Source of the DNA: CAXXOK01 sp963666755
GTDB lineage: Bacteria > Bacillota > Clostridia > Christensenellales > Aristaeellaceae
NCBI GenBank assembly: GCA_963666755.2
Contig: CAXXGW010000009.1
Coordinates: forward strand, 2,170,001-2,234,000
Length of the DNA: 64,000 bases
Direction: 5' to 3'
Below the pieces are notes generated by a model, which worked only from the letters and a program-made list of their open reading frames with translations, was not told the DNA's origin and searched no databases. The first letter of the stretch is position 1. Every line of letters starts with the position of its first letter. Made by a program: the position numbers and the translations under genes. Shown one piece after another: positions 8,665 through 16,151 of this stretch.

Positions 8665-9639
8665 TCAGTCCGGGGTTTTACCCTCCGCAGGCTCGACGTG
8701 TACCGGCATCCTGCGTTTCTCTCTGTACAGAACGGGCGCCGTGCCAAACAGCACCTCGTCTTCCACTGCTTTTCGCTCCATGGCGACCAGTTCCTTTGCG
8801 ATGGTTGTAATATTGCGTTGGAAATCAGGCGAATGGATGCCCTCCACTGTTTTGCCCGCGGTTTTCCGATAATGGGCATAGTTTTTCCACAGGCTGTTGG
8901 TAATGCGCCTGATGGTGGAAGGCTTGCGGAGCAACGCCAGCGCTTCGGCTTTAAACGCCTGAATGTAGGCCTCTCCCGGTGCGCCGTCCAGCGCGGCCAG
9001 TTCGCGACCCTTGGCACGGGCCCACGGCGTGTCCAGCTCCTGAAAAAGAAACTTGAGCTTGGACCACGCTTCATACAGTTCGGCCTTGCTGCTGATTTCC
9101 AGGTTCTTCAACCAATAAAAGGCCAGCAACCGCCGCCGCCAATCCCACCACTTGAGCGGGCTTTGCATATCGGCAGCCGGAATCAGGAAATAGCCCTGCG
9201 CAAGCAGCAAGGAGCCAAAGATGCCCGGCGGATTGCCGCGTTTGGTGGCTTTAAGGGTTGTGCGGTATACCCCGCAGGAAGGGCTGCCGTCCATATACAC
9301 AAACGCGGTAACACCGGCGCGCTTAAGCGTTTCCAGGCAGGATAGCGCGCCGAACTTCACATCCTCGGTCACCAGCCGGCCGTGTCGGTTTTTAACGTCC
9401 GTCTCGCCTGTCCATACCTTTGCCCCATCCCCTCCGGTCAGGTGGATGGGATCCCGTGGCACGCCCAGCCCGGCCATGCACTCCGGGCAAACGGGACACC
9501 ATTTGAAATCACTCCGCTCCCGACCCATGGCCGCCAGGGTATCCATGCCCTTGCCGTTATAACGTACAGGGCAGCCCATGCAGCAAGCGCTGATGCCAAT
9601 CGCAACCCGGTTGGAAATCAGAACATTCTTCTTATCCAT
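8665..9639 (-). CDS. DUF523 and DUF1722 (YbgA-like) domain protein
   Basis: A 324-residue two-domain protein. Residues about 8-150 form the cysteine-rich DUF523 domain: GISACCMGCPVRYNG, KWCPVCPECMAGLGVPR, and GSPSCG, a pattern of conserved cysteines suggestive of metal or Fe-S binding. Residues about 195-305 form the DUF1722 domain, including LWKNYAHYRKTAGK and SPDFQRNITTIAKE. Start ATG 9639 has AAGGA upstream; longer in-frame starts would run into the photolyase gene. It lies 40 bp downstream of a class II photolyase gene on the same strand. DUF1722/YbgA proteins are known neighbours of photolyase genes (ybgA-phr in E. coli), so an accessory role in light-dependent repair or in providing a cofactor is a reasonable inference. 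Confidence 0.88.
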   Translation of the reverse strand: MDKKNVLISNRVAIGISACCMGCPVRYNGKGMDTLAAMGRERSDFKWCPVCPECMAGLGVPRDPIHLTGGDGAKVWTGETDVKNRHGRLVTEDVKFGALSCLETLKRAGVTAFVYMDGSPSCGVYRTTLKATKRGNPPGIFGSLLLAQGYFLIPAADMQSPLKWWDWRRRLLAFYWLKNLEISSKAELYEAWSKLKFLFQELDTPWARAKGRELAALDGAPGEAYIQAFKAEALALLRKPSTIRRITNSLWKNYAHYRKTAGKTVEGIHSPDFQRNITTIAKELVAMERKAVEDEVLFGTAPVLYREKRRMPVHVEPAEGKTPD

Positions 9640-9679
9640 GCTTATCCTTCTTTCCGATGGCGTGGGGTTTGTGTTCCGG

Positions 9680-11050
9680 TTATGCACAGGGCCCGGAAAC
9701 AAGCTGCTCGACTTTGTCCAGATAGGGTTGCATATTGAATTTCCGCTCCAGTCCGGCGGCATTCATATACCGGATTGTACCGAAGATTTGCCTTTCCTGC
9801 CATGGCCTGTCATGCTTCCCAAAGCACCAGGCAATGCCGGCAAAGGCATTTGGATCTCTGCCGTCGATGTGATACCGATTATTCAGAAATATCGCCGTTT
9901 GATAGGCTTCTTCAGGGTTCGCGCTCCATTCCAGGATTTTTTTACCCCAGTACATCCGCATATAGCCGTTCATCTTGCCGGTTAACACCATTTCCCGCTG
10001 TGCGGCATTCCAATAGGGGTCATGTGTTTGGGCTGCTTCCAGCGCCGCGCGCGTATACCGGTACGGCCTTACGTCGCCGCGGTGTTTGTCCAGCGTGGCT
10101 TTTGCCCAGGCAGGGATCGCATCGTACGTATCGTAGTGATCGTTATAGTAGACAAAGTTCATGCTGAGTTCTCTTCTGATGATCAGCTCATCGAAAAACA
10201 CGCTTTTAACATCCTCAGGCACCTGCTCCAGACGCAAATAAATAAACAGAGGCGAAATCTGCCCAAAGTGTAAATAGGGGCTCAGGTGGGATTGCGCATC
10301 AAGGCCGGGATCATTTTTCAGCGCAGCATAGGTTTGCAGCTTATGTGCGATAAAATCTTCCAGAAAAGCCTTCGCCTGCGTTGTGCCGCCAATATAGCCG
10401 TCGACCGGTTTCAAGGTTCTGTCGATGTTTAATTGTGCCAGGGCGGCATGGACGTCTTCAATATCAAAAGCCTCATACGGCAAACGAAGGCCGTTTGCAC
10501 TTTGGTTAACCGTTTGCTCAATCAGCGGCAAAGCAAAGGCGTCAAGCAGCCGGAGTAGTTTCGGCCTGAGCGTGCGGGCCGCGTATTCCTCTTTGGGCGA
10601 CACTGTTTCAATGGGTACGATCACGTTTGTCTCCACCTGAATCACAGGGCAGGTCGCATGCTCGGCCAAATATGCACGCCAGGCGCGCTCAATCCGTAAA
10701 TATCCCCGATCCACAATCAGCATCGCCGCAACGGAGGATAGCTCCAGCACGGTTTTTTCCGGCGAGCCCCTGCCGATGTGCATCGGGATTCCGCGTTTGG
10801 CAAGGGTCGCTTTGGTTTCACGCAGCCCCTCCAGCATGAAAGCATAATGCCTTTCGTTTGCCTCGGGAAAATTCTCCGTAAGGACGGCGACAACGACCAG
10901 CGGCTTACCCAGCGCGTTTGCCTGCATAACCGCATACTCAAGGGCATGATTGCACTCGGCCCGTTGCGCACTCTGCATCCAGTAAAGAACATAGCGTCGG
11001 TTCGCCGGGCCTGTTTCATGAAGCCACTGTATCCGTTCCCTGGGGATCAT
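9680..11050 (-). CDS. phr: Class II deoxyribodipyrimidine photolyase
   Basis: A 456-residue enzyme expected to repair UV-induced cyclobutane pyrimidine dimers using FADH-minus and blue light. The N-terminal antenna Rossmann domain starts with RYVLYWMQSAQRAECNHALE, the typical class II opening. The C-terminal FAD-binding helical domain has LSPYLHFGQISP, ELIIRRELSMNFVYYN, the class II signature MYWGKKILEW and NNRYHIDGRDPNAF. The length is normal for class II and the N-terminal reading has no extension, so ATG 11050 is accepted. It is followed by the DUF523-DUF1722 gene in what looks like a two-gene operon. Confidence 0.95.
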   Translation of the reverse strand: MIPRERIQWLHETGPANRRYVLYWMQSAQRAECNHALEYAVMQANALGKPLVVVAVLTENFPEANERHYAFMLEGLRETKATLAKRGIPMHIGRGSPEKTVLELSSVAAMLIVDRGYLRIERAWRAYLAEHATCPVIQVETNVIVPIETVSPKEEYAARTLRPKLLRLLDAFALPLIEQTVNQSANGLRLPYEAFDIEDVHAALAQLNIDRTLKPVDGYIGGTTQAKAFLEDFIAHKLQTYAALKNDPGLDAQSHLSPYLHFGQISPLFIYLRLEQVPEDVKSVFFDELIIRRELSMNFVYYNDHYDTYDAIPAWAKATLDKHRGDVRPYRYTRAALEAAQTHDPYWNAAQREMVLTGKMNGYMRMYWGKKILEWSANPEEAYQTAIFLNNRYHIDGRDPNAFAGIAWCFGKHDRPWQERQIFGTIRYMNAAGLERKFNMQPYLDKVEQLVSGPCA

Positions 11051-11335
11051 TCATGCATCCCTCGCCTTCGCGTTGCCGCCTTCTGTGCAGCCGCCTTCGC
11101 AATCACGTAAGAGCTTTTTGCAACGAACCCATGACCGCCTTGCGGGTAAACTCTTCGACCCCCTGTGCCGCCCGATCCGATGTGTATATTTGCATGAAAG
11201 TAGAGCTGAACCCGTTTCTCAGACTTTGACGTGGATTTGTCCGGCAAGATGGCGGCGAACGCCGGATGCAGGCATGACAATGAACTTTCTCAAGGGAACA
11301 CCCAGGTCATACATGTTAAAGCGGCAAAAGCCTCT

Positions 11336-11387
11336 TATAGCCTGCCGCAGGGGCGGTTTGATCCTGTGCGGCAGGAAAGGGGCTATA
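11336..11387. repeat. Two-part inverted repeat (extended hairpin)
   Basis: The outer arms TATAGCC (11336-11342) and GGCTATA (11381-11387) enclose inner arms TGCCGCA (11343-11349) and TGCGGCA (11367-11373), giving a long stem with a small bulge. It lies about 50 bp past the stop of the minus-strand regulator gene. There is no T-tract, so it may be an RNA-stabilising or pausing element rather than a standard terminator. Confidence 0.5.
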
Positions 11388-11406
11388 CCGCACAGAGTAA
11401 CAGCAC

Positions 11407-11432
11407 CTGCCCCCTATCAGGATAGAAGGCAG
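11407..11432. repeat. Short hairpin next to stop codon
   Basis: CTGCC and GGCAG arms enclose TATC and GATA arms, all within 26 nt directly after the stop of the minus-strand PAS/HD-GYP gene. It is probably part of that transcript's 3' end together with the larger hairpin at 11336-11387. Confidence 0.4.
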
Positions 11433-11436
11433 ACTG

Positions 11437-14079
11437 TTACCCTTGCTGCTCGCCTGACTTTGCCTGCACTGCGGCATCACAGGCGACGATTTTTAAAAAC
11501 ACCTCTACCACAGAAGGGTCAAATTGCTTTCCGGCCTGATTTCGGATTTCGCGCAGCGCAGTATCCTGCGCCATGGCTTTTCGGTAAACCCGATCCTGCG
11601 TCATCGCGTCATAGGCGTCTGCTACCGCCAGAATCCGCGCCGGCAAGGGGATCGCTTCCCCCTGCAGCCCCCGCGGGTATCCGCTGCCGTCCCAACGCTC
11701 ATGGTGGGATAGAATATCGTTCGCCACATGCGCAATGTCCTGCAGGGAGATTGCAATTCGGTACCCGATTTCGGAATGCTGTCGCATCACGGCCCATTCC
11801 GCCTCCGTCAGCGCACCGGGTTTATTGAGTATGGCGTCACTGATCCCAATTTTGCCGATATCGTGCAGCTTTGCAAACAAGGCTAGCTCCGCCATGCTCT
11901 TTTGCGACAGGTTCAGCTCCCGCCCAACCATGGCGGTAAGTTCCAGCAGGCGCTGCGCGTGTTCCTCCGTTTCCTCACTGCGCGCATGCAGCGCCGTCAT
12001 GATGGAGGAAAGCGTGGCGCTGCGGGAGCTTTGTACATGCAGTATCTTTTGGTTGTGCAGACCGCTGAAGGCGGTCTTCAGCATGATGCCCACTTCTTCC
12101 TCAGGGCTTTGCCGCGAGCCGTACCCAAACGAGAGGCTGACATGGTACGGCAATTTGGCGCGATCATTTTCCGCGTTGATATCGTCTGTGGCCTTCCGGA
12201 TGAAGTCTTCCGCAGCTTCCGCATTGGTATGGGGCATTAAGATGCTGAAATCGTCATCGCCGGTTCTGGCCAGCGTATAGGATTCCTTGCAGTTGCGCGC
12301 CAACAGATTCGCAATGCGGATGAGCAGCGCGTTCCCCTCGTCCATCCCAAAGGCGTTGTTGATCAGGCGAAGGCCGTCCACATCGCATTGTACAACCGTA
12401 AGCGGGTATGTTCTCTCAAGGTTATGCCGGCGGCATGTCTGGTCAAAATACATAAGGTTGTAAAGGCGGGTCGTTTCGTCATGCACACTCATGAACAGAA
12501 GTTGCTGTTCGCGCTGCTTCTGTTCGGTAATATCGAAAACAACGCCTTCCAGCGCTTCCAGTTGCCCGAGGTCGTCAAAGACCGGTTGCCCCATTTCTAA
12601 AACCCATTTGATTTCGCCGCCGGCTGTGATAATCTCATACTCCATGCGGAAATTGCCGCGTACGGCAACCACCTGCTGCCATTTCTGGTATACCTTGGCC
12701 CGATAGACGGGCGCGATCAGATCGTTGTAGGACAAATCCCGATTATCCACTAGGCTTGCCGGCTGATACCCGGTTAAAGCGAAGCATCCGTCGCTTACAA
12801 ATTTCATGGTCCACTGGGGATCGTTAAGGCACCGGTAGGCCAGTCCCGGTAAATGCGAAAGCAGCACCGTCTTGCTCCTTTCGCTTTCCCGAAGGGATTG
12901 CTCCAGTGCTTTGCGCTTAGTGATGTCTTCCAGCAGGCAGAGATAGACATTGCTCCGGTTTACCGGATTTTGAAATGCGGAAGCCATGAAATTGACCCAA
13001 ATGGTCGAGCCGTCCGGTTTGAAATAACGCTTTTCCATTTGGTAATGATCGATCTGCCCCGAAAGCAACCGGCTTAACTGTGCGGAATCGGCAGCCAGAT
13101 CATCCGGATGCGTAATATCCGTCCAATGCAGCTGGGCGAGTTCTTCTTTCGATCTGCCAAGGATATCCACATACGCCTGATTGACGTTCGTACCGGCAGA
13201 AACGGCAGAGTAAAGGTTCCCCTCCTTGCTGGTAACGGATATCCCTATCGGCGCCTGATGGAACACCGCCTGAAAGAGCGCCTCGTTCTGCAGCAGTTTG
13301 ATTTCCAGCTCTTTTTGCTCGGTTACGTTGAGGATGCTGATAATCACGCGATCCTGCCCCTCAATGCAAAGGCTTCTGACGATCAGCTGATACCAGGCAT
13401 CCTGCTCGTTCAACAGCATATGCTGGTAAAACATGACCTTCTGGCCGCTCAAGCGGGCTTGCTCAACCGCTTTTTGAAAATCGCCCGAGCCTTCCCGTTC
13501 CAAAAATTGCAGCGCGTTCATGCCGATCAGCTCGTCCAGATTGTCCGGCAGTTGCTCGCGGGGCAAGGGGATCGGCGTTTCCGGCGCCATCAGGATCCGC
13601 AGGATAGTCAGGTTCCCGTCAAGCTCCAATATGACATCGTTCAGCGAGCTGAAAAGCTCGATTTGCTCCTCTTGTTCCTTCACGGTTTTTGTAAAGTCCA
13701 TAAACAGCGTAATGAAATGATCCTTGATCGGAGACATCGCATACACGTTGAACCACTTTTTCAGGTAGTTGTCGTATTGTGTGATGATGTTTGGCTTTTG
13801 CGTTTGCACGACTTCGCCGTACACCCTAATCCAGTTTGCGGGGTCACTACGTATCCCGGGAATGATTTCGGTTACCCGCCGCCCGACGATGTCTGCGCTT
13901 TTCAGGGTTGTAATCTCCTCAAAAGCCTTATTCACCGCAAGAAAAACATAATCCTCCGGGTTGCCCTGGCTGTCGAAAAGCATCTGATGATAGGCATACG
14001 CAAAAGGCATCTCGCTAATAAAGCGTTGCATTACAAGCTGATCCGAATCGGGAAACGCCTCGATTGCACTTTCAGGCAA
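11437..14079 (-). CDS. Multi-PAS, degenerate GGDEF, HD-GYP regulator
   Basis: An 880-residue cytoplasmic protein. Several PAS domains occupy roughly residues 15-530, with PAC-type ends such as LNVTEQKELE, LEDITKRKALEQSL and VFDITEQKQREQ. A GGDEF domain follows (LYNLMYFDQTCRRH onward), but its signature is GDDDF instead of GG(D/E)EF, so cyclase activity is doubtful. The C-terminal 190 residues form an HD-GYP domain with LHDIGKIGI and HHERWDGSGYPRGL, expected to hydrolyse cyclic di-GMP. There is no membrane segment, so the PAS domains probably sense a cytoplasmic signal such as redox state, light or a small ligand. The start is TTG 14079, preceded at 8 nt by GGAGGT, the only good RBS. It is divergent from the Fe-S membrane protein gene. 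Confidence 0.9.
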   Translation of the reverse strand: MPESAIEAFPDSDQLVMQRFISEMPFAYAYHQMLFDSQGNPEDYVFLAVNKAFEEITTLKSADIVGRRVTEIIPGIRSDPANWIRVYGEVVQTQKPNIITQYDNYLKKWFNVYAMSPIKDHFITLFMDFTKTVKEQEEQIELFSSLNDVILELDGNLTILRILMAPETPIPLPREQLPDNLDELIGMNALQFLEREGSGDFQKAVEQARLSGQKVMFYQHMLLNEQDAWYQLIVRSLCIEGQDRVIISILNVTEQKELEIKLLQNEALFQAVFHQAPIGISVTSKEGNLYSAVSAGTNVNQAYVDILGRSKEELAQLHWTDITHPDDLAADSAQLSRLLSGQIDHYQMEKRYFKPDGSTIWVNFMASAFQNPVNRSNVYLCLLEDITKRKALEQSLRESERSKTVLLSHLPGLAYRCLNDPQWTMKFVSDGCFALTGYQPASLVDNRDLSYNDLIAPVYRAKVYQKWQQVVAVRGNFRMEYEIITAGGEIKWVLEMGQPVFDDLGQLEALEGVVFDITEQKQREQQLLFMSVHDETTRLYNLMYFDQTCRRHNLERTYPLTVVQCDVDGLRLINNAFGMDEGNALLIRIANLLARNCKESYTLARTGDDDFSILMPHTNAEAAEDFIRKATDDINAENDRAKLPYHVSLSFGYGSRQSPEEEVGIMLKTAFSGLHNQKILHVQSSRSATLSSIMTALHARSEETEEHAQRLLELTAMVGRELNLSQKSMAELALFAKLHDIGKIGISDAILNKPGALTEAEWAVMRQHSEIGYRIAISLQDIAHVANDILSHHERWDGSGYPRGLQGEAIPLPARILAVADAYDAMTQDRVYRKAMAQDTALREIRNQAGKQFDPSVVEVFLKIVACDAAVQAKSGEQQG

Positions 14080-14442
14080 TGGGTCTCACCTCCGCCCCTG
14101 TATCCGTATACAGTCTTTCCGCTTCCCGTAGCGGGTAGACGCTCTGCCCAACCGCAACAGGTTGCCCCGTCTCGCTCCGAGCCCTTTCGCAGCAGTACGA
14201 TCACAGGCGATGATTCAGGTTAAGGTATAGTAAAGAATATTCGCGTTTTGTGGGAAAACTCCTTTGCGGTCTTTACACGTCCTACCGGGAGCGGCAGCCG
14301 ACGCGCAGGGGCCGTTGCTGATTTGCAGTGTAAAATAGAGCCGCATTGTAATAGCAGCGGTTAGGGCTGGGGTTCAATTTCCATAAGGAGCTGTGTTATA
14401 ATGCATAGGCAATCGGATATCATCCATAAGTGGGGCGACGTC
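14080..14442. other. Divergent intergenic region
   Basis: This region separates the minus-strand PAS/HD-GYP gene from the plus-strand Fe-S membrane protein gene and should hold both promoters. A candidate plus-strand promoter is listed separately. No clear minus-strand promoter was identified; an AT-rich stretch at 14222-14250 is the most likely location. No small gene was recognised. Confidence 0.45.
14373..14402 (+). promoter_or_regulatory. Candidate promoter overlapping an upstream ATG
   Basis: TTCAAT (14373-14378), an 18-bp spacer and a perfect TATAAT (14397-14402). The -10 box overlaps the ATG at 14401, which therefore cannot be in the transcript made from here. This supports the downstream start at 14443 for the Fe-S protein. 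Confidence 0.5.
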
Positions 14443-15507
14443 ATGAAAAGCAAATCCAACCCTGTGAAGCTCCTGAAGGGAATCCTCTGGGTCTACATCA
14501 TCCTTTGTGTGCTCATCGCCTCCCTGAATTATGGGTATGCGCCCCGCGCAGACGAATCGACAGCGCGGTTCCTGACCTGGTTTTGGCATTTCTATGAAAA
14601 CTGGATTAAGACGGCCTTTCTGATCATCGCGAGCATCTTAACGATCCGGATTGCCCGGAGCAGCGGGCGTACGGCTTTGCGCGCCAAAAACCTGATCGGG
14701 TTTACCGTATCCGCGCTTGTGGTGCATATTGCGTTGCCCTTGGTAAGCGGCAACAGCGAGTGGTACTTTTTCACCATGCCGCTCCCCTGGACAACGACCC
14801 CGTTGCAGCTTCTGGACAGCGGCTCTGCTTTCTACATAAGCCGCTTCCCTGTTTCGGGCGCTGCCGGGATCGTCGGCGTCCTGATTTTTTACGGCATTGC
14901 TACGGTTGTAATCTTCCTTGGCACAATCTTGTTTGGCCGCAGGTTGCAGTGCTCCATGCTTTGCCTGTTTAACGGCTTTGCAGCAGAGGTGTTTGACCCG
15001 GCGATTCCCCTCGTGGGCGTCGCGCATAAGCCCGGCAAGCGTCAAAAAGCATGGCTGAAAGCTGCCCGATGGGGGTTTTTCGCTGTTGCGTGTTTCTTTA
15101 CCCTCTGGTGGACAGCCTCCCTGCTGGGCATCACGCCAACCGCGCTCCGCGCTTCGCTGGCCAAAGCGGAAACCTACATCTACCTTACGGGCGAGCTTTT
15201 AATGGCGATGTTCTTCTGGGTCGCGTTTTTAGGGAGAGGGTATTGCTATTACTGCCCGTTGGGTACACTGCTGTCGCGCCTTGCTAAGATTGGCGGACAG
15301 CGCATTCAGACAGACCTGACGAAATGTGTGAAGTGTGGCCGCTGCACGGCAACCTGCCCCATGTCCATCGATGTCCGGCACTTTGCCGAACAGCGGACGC
15401 CTGTGCAGGACAGCCTCTGTGTCGGCTGTGGACACTGCGTGGACGCGTGCCCGACGCAAACGCTGCGCTATACGACGGCTTTGCTGGATAAAGTGCATTC
15501 CCATTGA
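14443..15507 (+). CDS. Polytopic membrane protein with two 4Fe-4S clusters (NapH/CcoG-like)
   Basis: A 354-residue protein with about five or six membrane helices, for example GILWVYIILCVLIASLNYGY near the start. Two cysteine motifs lie at membrane-helix ends, RRLQCSMLC and GRGYCYYCPLG, as in the NapH/NosR/CcoG group. The C-terminal 70 residues form a bacterial ferredoxin fold with CVKCGRCTATCP and CVGCGHCVDACP, predicting two [4Fe-4S] clusters on the cytoplasmic side. Proteins of this type pass electrons between membrane carriers and soluble partners; the partner here is unknown. The start at 14443 was chosen because the ATG at 14401 overlaps a -10 box. No neighbouring redox enzyme shares its operon. 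Confidence 0.85.
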   Translation: MKSKSNPVKLLKGILWVYIILCVLIASLNYGYAPRADESTARFLTWFWHFYENWIKTAFLIIASILTIRIARSSGRTALRAKNLIGFTVSALVVHIALPLVSGNSEWYFFTMPLPWTTTPLQLLDSGSAFYISRFPVSGAAGIVGVLIFYGIATVVIFLGTILFGRRLQCSMLCLFNGFAAEVFDPAIPLVGVAHKPGKRQKAWLKAARWGFFAVACFFTLWWTASLLGITPTALRASLAKAETYIYLTGELLMAMFFWVAFLGRGYCYYCPLGTLLSRLAKIGGQRIQTDLTKCVKCGRCTATCPMSIDVRHFAEQRTPVQDSLCVGCGHCVDACPTQTLRYTTALLDKVHSH

Positions 15508-16151
15508 TGCCGCCATCGATGCGTATCTGGACACCGTTCTCCCGGTTTGCGGCGTGCGGCCTCGGTTCATCGGCACCCGGGGGCAACCGGCTTGGCCTGT
15601 CGCAACCTTATCGGGAATGAAGGCGGGCACTCCGGCTTGATCTTCCTCAGGTACGATCCCCGGCAAGGGACGTTGCGCCCTGCATGGGTTCCCGCGCGGA
15701 TGCGTTTCGCGTGGTATCCCATGCGCCAGAGGCGGCAAATTATAATATGCCCTGAATAGGTTGGCAGAACAAAACCCCATAGGAGCATCCTATTTCCAGC
15801 GTATTAAAACGCTGGCTTTCATTGGGCTTTCGTCGGTTGAAACCCTATAGGATTGCACCGGCGAAAGCCCTGCATGATTCACGCTAAAACCCGATCCCTT
15901 TGCATCGAGAAACCCTAAAGCAAAACAGAAGACGATGCTTACAGCCACCGACACGACATCCTTGGCGGCGGTTTTTGATCACAGGCTTCCTGTGGCAGAC
16001 AAAATGTGGCCTGCACCCTCCCGGACGGCTCCAAGCAGGCTCCAGCACCGCATTTCTGCGCAACTCCCTTCGGGCAACGGAAAACATTGCAGGGGCTGGC
16101 TCCCGCCTTGCGGATCGCCTGCGCATCCAACCCTGTATTCAGTTTTACCAC
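15508..16151. other. Convergent intergenic region of 640 bp with hairpin cluster
   Basis: It lies between the 3' ends of the Fe-S membrane protein gene and the hybrid kinase gene. A cluster of inverted repeats (15774-15873) is listed separately. The flanks (15508-15770 and 15880-16151) show no recognisable gene in any frame. Confidence 0.5.
15774..15873. repeat. Cluster of three inverted repeats
   Basis: Three hairpins occur within 100 bp. ATAGGA/TCCTAT arms lie around 15779-15793. CCAGCGT/ACGCTGG arms with a 6-nt loop lie around 15797-15816. GGGCTTTCG/CGAAAGCCC arms span about 15824-15873. CCCCATAGGA and CCCTATAGGA also recur as a near-direct repeat. The position between two convergent genes fits a transcription-termination zone, but T-tracts are poor. 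Confidence 0.45.

Larger units (their letters stand above)
11051..11436. other. Intergenic region with hairpins
   Basis: This 386-bp stretch lies between the photolyase start and the 3' end of the PAS/HD-GYP gene, both on the minus strand. It should contain the photolyase promoter, but no strong boxes were seen. Two hairpins (listed separately) lie near the end of the upstream gene. No gene was recognised. Confidence 0.45.

Noticed and set aside
8449..9345. A 298-codon open frame on the plus strand
   Set aside because: It is antisense to the DUF523-DUF1722 gene and has no recognisable motif.
14401..14442. An upstream ATG for the Fe-S membrane protein
   Set aside because: It overlaps the predicted -10 box, and the downstream start agrees better with the first membrane helix.
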